Positions 23,271-32,390 of a DNA stretch of 64,000 nt are shown here, piece by piece. Each line of letters begins with the position of its first letter. The first letter of the stretch is position 1. This DNA is from Tremella fuciformis (Eukaryota > Basidiomycota > Tremellomycetes > Tremellales > Tremellaceae), in contig CP136490.1 in NCBI GenBank assembly GCA_032768795.1, forward strand, positions 434,001 to 498,000, in the 5' to 3' direction. The position numbers were made by a program, and so were the translations under genes. The notes under the pieces were generated by a model that was not told where the DNA came from, did no database searches, and saw only the letters and a list, made by a program, of their open reading frames with translations.

Positions 23271-24326
23271 CTACTTCCTCTTGGCTCGGCGCCGCAGCGG
23301 GCAGGCAGCATCGGTACTGCAGTGCGTGGCGGTGGCTTTCTTGCATTTGCTGCAGGCGTGGATTCGTCCATCTTGGCAAGGGCCGTCGGGGCAGATGCCG
23401 AGGTTCCAGTCGAAGCAAAACTCCTTGGACACGTCACGCGTCTTTTCTCTGGTCTCTGCGGGTCTTGCCTTGGACGTACGGGAAGGGCCGGCAACCGACA
23501 GCGCTGCGAGGCTCTTATGCATGACGTCGGAGATCTTGTCGTTGTCGACCATCTTGTACCATTGGTCGACATGGAACGAGCCGTTGAGACGCTCGCGACA
23601 GACCTTGATGTGGTAGGTCATGAGGGATGACCACGTGTGGTTCACCGACTTGTTGACGAGCCAGTGAGCGTACCACCACATCGCGATGGCGAGCTCCTTT
23701 GCCGCGGATGGGTCACCCAGGCCGTGACCCATCAGATCGATGAGGTTTCCCCATGCGATCATGAAGAGGGTCGGGTCGGGAATGGCAGCGATGAACTTGG
23801 AGACCGCGTCGGTCTGCGCTGACTTGGTGCGGATGGCGTGGAGTGTCTTCCCACCCGGGGACGCGATGAAGCCTTGCGGTGCGCCGTTGGAGTCGACGGG
23901 TGCGCGACGGATGTCGGCGGTGGACGGGATCAGGAGAGGCAGAGATTCGGGCGGGAGGGTGCCGGCGATGGCCGCGTCGCGCGTCTTCGTGTCGAGGAAA
24001 TTGTAGCGGACGTCGATGGGGTCGCACTTACCGTGGATGCCTCGTACGGGAGGGTAGTCGTCGCGCGACCGCCCGTCCTCATCGTCTTCCTCGCCTTCGT
24101 TGATGTCGGCCAAGGTGCGTTTGCGACCCTTGCCCTTTCCGGAAAGGGACTGCAGCGCTTGCTCCGTGTCGGTCATCCTCTCCTCTAGCGAAGCGAGCAC
24201 GACGGAGATACGTTTCAGGGCCGCCGATACCCCTGAATCGCGGGCTGTGCCCGTGCCCGGGTTGTCACCCGGGGGCGGAGACGGGGCGCGGCTACTCGCG
24301 CGCGAGCCGGAGCGGGTGCCGACCAT
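23271..24326 (-). CDS. Gag-like protein of the YR retrotransposon
   Basis: This 351-residue protein is predicted from the ATG at 24324-24326 (MVGTRSGSRASS) and should package the element RNA. The frame is open further upstream, but only from a TTG. It has a Ser/Arg/Pro-rich leader, a short coiled segment (ALKRISVVLASLEERMTD), a basic patch (GKGKGRKRT), an acidic patch (NEGEEDDEDG), and a central helical domain with many Trp (IAMWWYAHWLVNKSVNHTWS). The C-terminus is a Cys/His cluster (FCFDWNLGICPDGPCQDG, HACSKCKKATATHCSTDAACP), likely a zinc-binding nucleic-acid module but not a canonical CX2CX4HX4C knuckle. The ORF ends in RRRAKRK then TAG. The downstream frame stays open into pol. The gag role is inferred from position and this architecture. 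Confidence 0.85.
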   Translation of the reverse strand: MVGTRSGSRASSRAPSPPPGDNPGTGTARDSGVSAALKRISVVLASLEERMTDTEQALQSLSGKGKGRKRTLADINEGEEDDEDGRSRDDYPPVRGIHGKCDPIDVRYNFLDTKTRDAAIAGTLPPESLPLLIPSTADIRRAPVDSNGAPQGFIASPGGKTLHAIRTKSAQTDAVSKFIAAIPDPTLFMIAWGNLIDLMGHGLGDPSAAKELAIAMWWYAHWLVNKSVNHTWSSLMTYHIKVCRERLNGSFHVDQWYKMVDNDKISDVMHKSLAALSVAGPSRTSKARPAETREKTRDVSKEFCFDWNLGICPDGPCQDGRIHACSKCKKATATHCSTDAACPLRRRAKRK

Positions 24327-24692
24327 TGTGGTGAGGGCGGGCGAGCGTTGGGTGAGGGCGGGCGCGAAGGAGGGGGTAGGCAGGGGGCTGGGAGGGTGGA
24401 AAACTTTTCCCCCCCAGTGGACGAGTGGGCGAGCGGTGCTGTCAGCGTTGCAGGTGACCAACTGGTAGACGCTCGTGTCGAGCGGCTGTTGTACCAGGCT
24501 CGCCGCACTCCCAACTTAGCTGTAGTGTCCCTGTTCCTCCCAAGAAAGGCCTCTTCCTGAAGACTCTCCTGATGTGCCGAGGGCGGAGCTTTGCCGGGGG
24601 AATGCCGTAAGAAGAACGACGCCAGCCGATGAGGCGTCGAGGTGAACCTTGTATGCTCAGAGCTGTGCCGGGGTCTCGCTGCTGGAGCGGCA

Positions 24693-24814
24693 GTGCGCGA
24701 TCGACGAGAGAGAGAGCGAGCGAGAGCTTGGCCGGCGACAGAGGACGAAGAGCGGTTGAGAGATCAGCCGTGTGTCGTCCGTTGCCTTAGGTCCGTTGTC
24801 ACGTGACCTGCCAA
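24693..24814 (-). repeat. A1 terminal split direct repeat (5' end of element)
   Basis: A 122-base copy identical to A2. It is the presumed promoter end of the element. It contains the palindromic E-box GTCACGTGAC at 24798-24807. Confidence 0.92.
24798..24807. promoter_or_regulatory. Palindromic CACGTG (E-box) site in the A repeat
   Basis: GTCACGTGAC is a perfect 10-base palindrome containing CACGTG, the core bound by fungal bHLH factors such as Cbf1/Pho4/Sre1-type proteins. It sits 8 bases inside the element's 5' end and about 260 bases upstream of the MFS transporter ATG. Function is inferred only from the motif. Confidence 0.45.
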
Positions 24815-24943
24815 TCTCTCTTGGCATCGGCGAGGAAATCGGATAGCGTAGAACATCTCGGCCACAGGTCGGCAAGGCGACTTGTATATCGGCGGTGGGC
24901 ATCTCACCCCGCCCCGTCCTTCCTGTAGTACACAGAGTCATCA

Positions 24944-24957
24944 AACACATATATAGA
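24944..24957 (+). promoter_or_regulatory. TATA-like box of the MFS transporter gene
   Basis: The sequence CACATATATAGAGA lies about 110 bases upstream of the MFS transporter ATG. It is the clearest TATA element in the window and suggests a regulated, TATA-dependent promoter. Confidence 0.5.
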
Positions 24958-25064
24958 GAGGGTCGGGGCTGTCACCCCTCCTCGCTTTGCATCCGCCAAA
25001 ACATCATCGAGGCAAAATATCGTCCACCACGCCAGCCGATCCCACCACATCCGCTCCAGGCGTC

Positions 25065-26924
25065 ATGTCCTCGCCTACACTGCACGAAGCCGAGCCGCAG
25101 GCCGCACCTACCGTGTCCACCACGGGTCAGACCACCCCACTCACCATGATCGACTCGACGCCCCCCGCCGATGGCGCCGTCGCGGAGAAGCAGGACCAGA
25201 CAGCCAAGGAGAGGCACGACTTGCAGGAGCACGACAAGTACGAGCACCCCCTCGCCAAACTGGGTCAGGTACGGAAGAACATCCTTCTGTTTGTCTTCTC
25301 CATCGCCGTCTTTACCGACAGTGAGCTGCCCGTCTCTTCATATCCAGGTACACCAGCTGACATGGATAGTCTGCAATGTGTCAGGTGTCGGAGTCGCCGT
25401 CGCTCAGATCAGTGCCGATATCAAACTCGGCTCGTCCCAAGTGGTTTGGGTACGTCACATTCCTCCCGCTTGGCTGGCTTGTGCTAATTTTGGTAGATCA
25501 TCACTTCCTACTCGCTCACATTCGCTTCGTTTCTCCTCTTCGCCGGCCGTCTATCGGATCTCTTCCCCGCTCAGCTCGTCTTCGAAGGTGGTTTCGCAGC
25601 TCTCGGCATCATCAGTCTCGTCACCTCGTTTGTCACACACAACAAGTATGGCTTCCTCATCCTGCGAGGCATCGGTGGCATCTGCGGTGCGATGAGTGCG
25701 CCCCATCTCCTCTCTCCGCGATACAAGCTGACGTGCAGCCGTGCCCTCGTCGTACCACCTCGCTGTCCACATGTTCCCCGAACCTGCGGAGCAACAGGCC
25801 AAGCTCGCCATGCTCGGAATGGCAGGAGCCATCGGCAACGTCCTGGGCCTGCTGCTGGCCGGCGCGACGATGCAGGCGAGCTACCACTGGTTCTTCCGCC
25901 TCGTGTGCATTCTCTGCCTGGTCTTCACCGCCATCTGCGTCGTCCTGCTCCCGTGGACGGGCTCGTCATACGCCGAATCGGGCGAGACCGACCCGCGATG
26001 GAAACGACTGGACATTGTCGGCGTCTTCCTGCTCATGGGCGCCCTGATCTGCTTCATCCTCGGCCTCACACAGGGCCCCATCGACGGGTGGAACGCCGCA
26101 TCGTTCATCGCGCCGTTCGTGCTGTCTTTCCCGCTCTTCGTCGCCTTCTTTGTCTGGGAGTCCTGGGTGCCGCCCAAGTTTGCCGTCCTCCCGGCGTCCG
26201 TGTGGAAAATCACCAACATTGTCGTCTCGTCGCTCGTGTGCCTCGGGCCGTTCGCCGTGTGGGCCACGTCGCAGCTGCAGTACGCCAACTACTGGCAGTT
26301 CAGCCCGTACTTTGAGTGGTCGCCCATCCACGTCGCAGTCGCCATCCTGCCGCAGGGCATCATTGCCCTGCTGCTCGGCGGGATCGTCTCGACCGCCTTC
26401 CCCAAGGTGATCTCCACCCCGCGCATCACGATCCCCGTCGCCGCCGTCCTCATCATCGCCGGCGAGCTGCTGCAGATCTTCTCCGATGCCGGCGCAGGCA
26501 ACAAGGGCTACTGGCGCTACTGCTTCCCTGGGTCAGTCTCCCCGCTCGCACGTCCTTATAATCCTCGCTGACGACCAGCTTCCTGCTCATCTCTGCCGGA
26601 GCCGTCGTCATGTTCTTCGCGTCCGGTGTCAACCTCATCACCTACTGCCCGCCAGAGATGGCCGGCGTCGCCGGCGCGTGGGTCCAGGTGTGCGCCCAGA
26701 TCGGCGGCGCAGTCTGCCTCGCCGTGCAGGCCGGCCTCGACGGCGACTACATCCACTGGAAGCAGTCCGGCGCGCGCAGCTTCTACTTTATGATCGGCTG
26801 GATCGGCCTGCTTGCCGTCCAATTCGTCGTGTTCTACAAGAAACCCGGCACGAACGAGGAGGAGCACGAGGCGGCGCGCCAGCGCATCAGGGAGGCGGGC
26901 AAGGAGATCGGCACGACTGTATAG
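25065..26924 (+). CDS. MFS transporter, 14-TM drug:H+ antiporter (DHA2)-like
   Basis: This is a polytopic plasma-membrane transporter of the major facilitator superfamily, likely a proton-driven exporter. The protein begins with about 75 polar residues (MSSPTLHEAEPQ...). Membrane segments follow: NILLFVFSIAVFTD, the short exon with VGVAVAQISADIK, ITSYSLTFASFLLFAGRLSDLF (the G-R-L-S-D loop 2-3 motif A region), and GFLILRGIGGIC. After the next intron come GMAGAIGNVLGLLLAG (the motif C-like region of antiporters) and further helices through FVVFYKK near the end. Including the short last exon there is room for 14 helices, which fits DHA2. Five or so introns lie mostly in the first third. It lies immediately downstream of the retroelement's 5' terminus. 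Substrate is not predictable. Confidence 0.88.
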
Positions 26925-27280
26925 ATACATGTAGCCTGTACAGCACCTATCACTAGAGTATGAACCCTTTAATTCATTACATGGTGGCGGTATGCTTGTG
27001 TTGTGTATTGCATAAGTGATAACCGAGATCAGTCGGGGGAAGTCCCGTGCGCGTCATGTCATCCCACCGATATTTCGACAGGAGGCTAGTGGTGGCGGAC
27101 GCCAGTTCCATTCCGAGTCACGCCGCAAAGCTCTGAGACCTCGTAAAGCGCTGAGGACTCGTACGTAGCGGCCATCGAAATATCGCGTAGTGAAACACGC
27201 CAGCAGGATTCCAGAATCTCGTTCGCCACTTATGTTCTTCTCTGCTCACGTCATTTTCAAAGATTCGTTCGACGAACTGG
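26925..27280. other. Intergenic region downstream of the MFS transporter
   Basis: No clear gene is seen in this stretch. Short open frames occur on both strands but lack splice or homology support. Confidence 0.45.
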
Positions 27281-27652
27281 ATGGCCCCTCGACCAAGCAT
27301 AACGGCCGGGCTCCCGCCAATCCCCCAGTCCAGGCGGGATAGGCGGTACTCACACCTCGCCCAAGTGGCTCGACGAGCAACGACCATCAATGCACCGCTG
27401 GGCAGCGCGATCCTGCCCTCTTCTTCAAAGAGCGATTTCTCATCCAGGGAGCCCCAGGAGGTGCAAGCGGTACCCATTCAAGATCAGGGGCGAACGTCAA
27501 CCGCTGAGAAGGAGCCGGACGATCTGGGCTGGGGAGACAACGGGTGGGGAGTTGTAGGTCGTACGAGTCAGAAGGGGCGCGGGCGGGGCGGAGGGTGGGA
27601 AGAGGTGAGTCAGCGTTTTGGTCTGCGAGGGGCGAAGCGACGCGAGGCGTAA
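27281..27652 (+). CDS. Possible small basic protein, unrecognised
   Basis: An ATG-initiated frame of 123 codons. Its most protein-like part is the C-terminal half: EPDDLGWGDNGWGVVG, then a Gly/Arg-rich stretch (KGRGRGGGWEE). A good donor (GAGGTGAGT) follows the GGGWEE codons at about 27602-27608, so the true gene may continue by splicing into the region near 27800. A longer minus-strand frame (27387-28010) overlaps it but has poor composition. I do not recognise a family. Treat this as a candidate only. Confidence 0.3.
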   Translation: MAPRPSITAGLPPIPQSRRDRRYSHLAQVARRATTINAPLGSAILPSSSKSDFSSREPQEVQAVPIQDQGRTSTAEKEPDDLGWGDNGWGVVGRTSQKGRGRGGGWEEVSQRFGLRGAKRREA

Positions 27653-28163
27653 CCCGCGGGTATGGCGCCCGTCTCTTGCCTCGCTGTGGACCATTTGACT
27701 GCTTTGACGGGCGCCAGTGGGCGTTGCGTTTGTCCGACAATGATCTTCTTCGTTTCACTCTGTTCTGACCGTATCCTTCTTGTCGACATCTTGACACGTA
27801 CAGTAGCTTGTCGTCTTCTCTTCTTGTTGGCTCTTCCTGGTTGTTCGATTGTAGTTCATCCTGGTATCTCGCCTTCTTCCGAGGCGCCGCCCCACTCTTG
27901 GTCTCTCTCACTCTCACTCTCGTCCCATCTCTTGCGCTCACATTTGACTGACCGCTTGACAGCAGCTGACCCGCCCGACATACCAGGCAAGCCCCGACCC
28001 ACGCCCACATCGCTCACCCAGCTCAGCTGCCCCCAAGCAGCGGGAAGAGCGCGAGACCCAGCTACCGCCTCTCAGGTGGCCGGCTCGCGCGCCACCCCTC
28101 GCTGCCTTCGTCCCCGCCCCCGGCCCTCGCCCCGACCCTAGTGCAGCTGAACCAAGCGCAATC
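27653..28163. other. Upstream region of the coiled-coil gene
   Basis: This holds pyrimidine-rich tracts (27880-27945) typical of fungal promoters/5' UTRs just before the next gene. Nothing else can be supported. Confidence 0.4.
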
Positions 28164-30261
28164 ATGTCGCTCAATTCGGAAAACCTGGACAAGATCCTGC
28201 GGCAGGCCATCACGGCGTACCACGAGCAGGCGTACCAAGGAGGAGGCATCGCACCACCGCCTCCTCCGCGCCCAAGGACGGCGTTCGCGCCTGTCAGGCC
28301 ATCGCTCCCCCTGGTGCCAGGTCAGCCTGTCGATCCTGTATTGCGCGCACCGACGCGTGCGCATTTCCGCTCGACCCCGGAATATATCGGGACGTCGCCC
28401 CCTCGAGCAGTGCCCGGAGCGTACACTGACCAAGGCGTGAGCTGGGAAGATTCGGACAACAGCTTACAAGTAGGTGTACGATCAGATGATGGCTCTTCAG
28501 GCCTATAGTGCTGCAAAAGATCGGGAGAACGAGGTGCTACGTTCGTCGTATGAAGAGCTGAAGGCCAAGTTGCGCGCCGATGTGAGTCGTCCCGCTGGTC
28601 AGATAGCTGACGGGCTCACATCGCCAGCAAGAAGAGATAGACCGGCGCGCATACAGCCACCTCGTCTCGCCCCAAGTCGCCAGTGCCTCACCGCAGCGCG
28701 CGGTCCGGCCCATTCAGACGGAGGTGGACGAGCTTCGGATCGAGAACGACGAGTTGAAGCACCGTCTCGAGGACCTGGAGAGACAGCGCCACAACGCCGA
28801 GGCGGAAAAGCTTGGGGCGCAGAAGAACCAGGGACTGACGCAGCGCGAGCTAAATACCGCGCTGAAAAAGGTCGAAGATGTCGAAAAGCAGCGCGACGAG
28901 GCGCAGCGTAGTTTGCGGGATGCCGAGGCAAAGGTCAGCTGGCTTTTAGTTGGGCGACGGCATGAGCTGAAATGTGCAGGCAGCCTCTCAGCCTGGTCTT
29001 TCAAGAGAGGTCGAGCAGCTACGTCAACAGCGAGACCAAGCCCTCCGCGAGACGAGCAACACGTCGTCCAAGCTACGCGGGCTGCAGGTATGTATCGATC
29101 GAGCTGGATTCAGCGACCGCTGAAACTGCTTCAGCTCGAATTTGACAAGGTGTGCGACAAGCACAATCACCTCCGTAGTCAGATGACGGCGATGAAAGAC
29201 CGGGTGGACGAGGCGCAGGCCCAAGCACACAGGGCTCAGACTGTCAGCTGACGAAGTCGTGGGGGCATAGCTGACTGCGAGCTTCACTTGCAGCTCGAGG
29301 ACATGAAAATTGAGCGCCAAAAGATGCGAGAGAGCATGCGTCGAGACGTAAGCTTTTCCACGAGCAAGTAGGCCAGTCGCGCCGCTGAGAGGCAGTACGA
29401 AAGGGCAAGCGAGTATAAGCGCAAATTAGAAGAGGCGCTCAACCAGCTGGTCAGCTACACGACACACCGACCAGTGGCGATCGAGCAGCTGACGCTGCAG
29501 AAAGGGCTGCGAGGGGCGAGTCTGGATCCACGCATCCAAGCCCTAAGATCAGCCGAACGCGTCACGCCCAGCTTGCCGACCAAGCCAGTGCTCGCTCCTC
29601 AAGCTACCAAAGAGCTCATGAGTCCTCTGACCGTCAGTCTCCATTGGACCGTTCGCAGTTAGCGCTTCCTTGACTGACAGATAGTCAAAGAGGGCCTTGT
29701 CGCCAGCCTCAGTAGACCTGAGCGATGATGCGGCTCCTCTCAGCCCGACCAACCAGGATAGCACTTCCGAGCCTTCGTCTGTCCCCGGGAAACCGTCCGC
29801 CAGCCCGTCATTCATGGACGCCCTTACTGCCTTCGGCCCATCTGGCGCTCGACCGGGATTCCGGATCCCCAGCGATCTGCTTGGAGTGGACACGCCCGCC
29901 GTGCAGCCTGTCAGAGTCGGCGCGTCCCGAAGAGCCGCCATGACAAATCCTCCGTTCATGCCTTCCAAACTCGGTCCAGTAATGGAGACCGAGCCGCCCA
30001 AGGAGACTCAAATCATGGCCCCAATATCGTCTTATGACCCTTTCGTCAGCTTGTCGGCCTTCGAAGAAAGCTTGAGCTGATGTTCAGGCTCAGCTGAGCC
30101 AGCTGGAATCAAGCTCAGGCGAGGATCGCACGAAGACCAGGGAGTTGCTTGAGAGTTATGAGAGCCGGATTCGAGCGCAGAACCCTGCGTCGTCTTCCGG
30201 GAGCGAAGGACAACCCTTGAGCTCTTTGGGTGGATCGAGTAACTCGATCAAGCTGTTTTGA
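28164..30261 (+). CDS. Coiled-coil protein, unrecognised
   Basis: A multi-exon gene starting MSLNSENLDKILRQAI at a clear ATG. The N-terminal 100 residues are Pro-rich (APPPPPRPR). The middle is an extended coiled coil carried through at least six short exons: VYDQMMALQAYSAAKDREN, TEVDELRIENDELKHRLEDL, ELNTALKKVEDVEKQRDEAQ, EVEQLRQQRDQAL, LEFDKVCDKHNHLRSQM and MKIERQKMRESMRRD. The C-terminal third is Ser/Pro-rich (ALSPASVDLSDDAAPLSP) and ends with a short helix (TRELLESYESRIRAQ) and SNSIKLF. Heptad continuity across introns supports the joins. A cytoskeletal, spindle-pole or trafficking scaffold role is possible, but nothing in the sequence fixes it. Confidence 0.68.
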
Positions 30262-30436
30262 GCGTTGGTTTTTGTTATTAGTTGTGCGCGACACCGCCAC
30301 TCAGATGTTAGACAATCCTGGATGTCAATACTCAGCTCGGTATCCGTTTGAGCTGCATCGATGTCTAGGTATAGGTAAAAGTAAGATCGCCACAACCCAA
30401 TCATTTGTGACCTACGTATCCCTGCACTACTCGCGC

Positions 30437-32175
30437 TCATTCTACCTGAGTATAGTTGCCAGGGAAGACACCTGTCCGCCCGTTGAGCCTGCCTGTCCAC
30501 CAATCATCGGCACTATCAGTGCGTTCGATGATCTCGATGCGATCGCCGGCATTGAAAGACAAGTCGCCCTCGGCCTGTAGTCGTCAGCTGCCGCATAGAG
30601 TTGAAAAGCGAATGAGACCCACCTGAGCCTCAAAGTCAAAGATGGCGGTCGCGTATTTGACCGCATTGAACGACGGTTTCGGCTTGAGAGGAGGCGGGGG
30701 CGGCGGAGCCTTCTTGATGCTTCCGCTAGACAGCGTGGAGGTATATGGCGGGGGCGCGGCCGGTGCGAGTCCACCAGAAGCCGAGGGAGGGAGGGTGCGT
30801 GCGACAGGCGAGGTATATGACTCTTTCTTGGTGAAGGAGGGTTTCGAGGCGAGAGAGGGCTTCGAGGCGATTGAAGGAGTACGAGCCGGGGTGCTGGATC
30901 CGCTAGCGCTGCGAGCATTCTGCAGCAAACGAGCTGTATTGTCAGCCAGTCCCACCCAGAATAGAAGACTGACCCGTTGGCAAGCCTCGCTTAGTGATGC
31001 TCAACTCCTCAATCTGCTCGGCCGCATCTCCCCTCTGCTCGAGGTAGATGTTCTCGACGTCCTTGTTCGACAGGTCGTACTTGCCATCGGCGAATGATTG
31101 CAATTTCTCCATCATGATGTAGTACACGTTGAGCCTGCCATAAGCTTCTCCGTTTGTCGACATTGTGACAGTACTGACTGCATGTAGTAGAACGAGTGGA
31201 AGAGCGGGTCGATGAATCTCGTGGCGAGCGAGATGAACTGCGGCAACTCGGTCTTGAGCAGATTGTTGTAGTGCTCGTACTCGCCAGAAGCCAGGTCGAA
31301 GTCCTGCTCAACCTACTCATCAGAATTTTCTCATGCAGTCTGCGATTCGACCCACCTTGAAGAGGTTCTTCTCGTCGCTCAACGACTTCTCCTTTTTCTC
31401 CCTCAGCTTGTTCAGCGAGTTGTTGTGCCGATCATAGTCGACAAGCTTATGATCGCGCTTAGTGCACGTCTTGCGGATTTTCTTGCAGATCTCGTTCAAG
31501 TCCTTGCAAGGCTGGACGATACGGGAATCGATGAGCTCGAGCTCGGGCGACAGGGTGTCTGCATTGTCAGTCCCCCTGAGCCGACTCTTCAGCGACGACC
31601 AGACGCACCCCGCATCTCCTCCATCAAGGCCTGGTACTGCGAGATGTTCTTCACTGTGATCTCCGAATTGGGATGTTTCGCCGCAAGGTTGTACTCTGCA
31701 CCGAGGGGGGAGAACAGGGTGGCAAGCGAGCCAGAGAAGCTCGACCCGGACAACAACAGGCCTGACACATGAGCAAGTGACCATGTAGTCGAATCCTAGG
31801 CCTACCAGACACCGAGTCACGGAAGACGACCGAGTCCTTCAACATCTTCTCGCATGCAGCTTCCACAGCGGCAAACTTGCGCTCACTGCTTGTCAGATAC
31901 AAGCTCCATCGCTGCTTGGGCGATAAAGGAGCCCAAGCCCAGAATATGAGACATCGCATGAGAGTGCACCCGACTCACTAGTCGTTGTATTCTGGATCCT
32001 GAGATTCTGAGGTGTCAGTTACCTATGGCAATAGGGCAAAATATAGCTCACTCTTCGACAATCCCACACGCGAGGTCAAGTTGTGCGGCGTCCTGCATGT
32101 TCAGCTCATCCGCAAAAGGGCAGCTGGGGAAAGCACAGAGACACACCTCGCGAGCGCCTTGGTAAAGCCCTTCAT
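30437..32175 (-). CDS. RVS167: BAR-SH3 protein, Rvs167/Hob1 (amphiphysin/BIN) type
   Basis: A membrane-curving BAR protein acting with actin at endocytic sites. It starts [10 protein letters not shown], then [13 protein letters not shown] after an intron, the usual N-terminal amphipathic segment of Rvs proteins. The BAR domain follows across many short exons ([106 protein letters not shown], the longer ones in pieces). A Ser/Pro/Ala linker follows with PPPPPP. The C-terminal SH3 domain begins [10 protein letters not shown] and, after the last intron, reads [33 protein letters not shown]. The SH3 separates it from Rvs161/Hob3. The stop is at 30437-30439. Confidence 0.92.
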
Positions 32176-32390
32176 CTTGGCTGCCACAGCTCCTCTGAGC
32201 TGATCTGGTCGATGGCAAGACTATATGGATAGAGAGAAGCAGTGAACAGGTGAGAGGGGCGGTGACGTTTGACTTGGCTCTCCGGGTCGGTCTTCGGGGC
32301 CCGCCGCCCGCAGCCAAGCAAAGGAGGCGCAGCCAAAATTGCTTCCGTCCCCGAGTCCCAAGGTGCTTTCTGATGCATGAGATGGGCATA

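Larger units (their letters stand above)
19286..24814 (-). mobile_element. Complete Ngaro/PAT-class tyrosine-recombinase retrotransposon with split direct repeats
   Basis: The element is 5529 bases long and reads on the minus strand in the order A1 repeat, gag, RT-RNase H, tyrosine recombinase, B1, A2, spacer, B2. A1 (24693-24814) equals A2 (19537-19658), 122 of 122 bases. B1 (19659-19725) equals B2 (19286-19352), 67 of 67 bases. B1 and A2 abut with no gap, so the internal B1/A2 junction is exactly what joining the two element ends (B2 to A1) would create. This is the structural signature of split-direct-repeat YR retroelements, which replicate through a circular intermediate. It fixes the termini at 24814 (5') and 19286 (3'). 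No target-site duplication is visible (AGGTG on the left, TCTCT on the right), as expected for recombinase-mediated integration. All ORFs are open, so the copy looks recent and possibly active. No methyltransferase ORF is seen, which argues against the DIRS1 group. Confidence 0.93.

Noticed and set aside
19286..24814. LTR retrotransposon or DIRS1-type element
   Set aside because: There are no long terminal direct repeats flanking the element and no DDE integrase or protease. There are no inverted terminal repeats either; the A1...B1A2...B2 order is the split-direct-repeat pattern.
27387..28010. 207-codon minus-strand open frame
   Set aside because: It has Arg/Ser-rich composition typical of antisense in GC-rich DNA, no ATG-context or splice support, and overlaps a slightly better plus-strand candidate.
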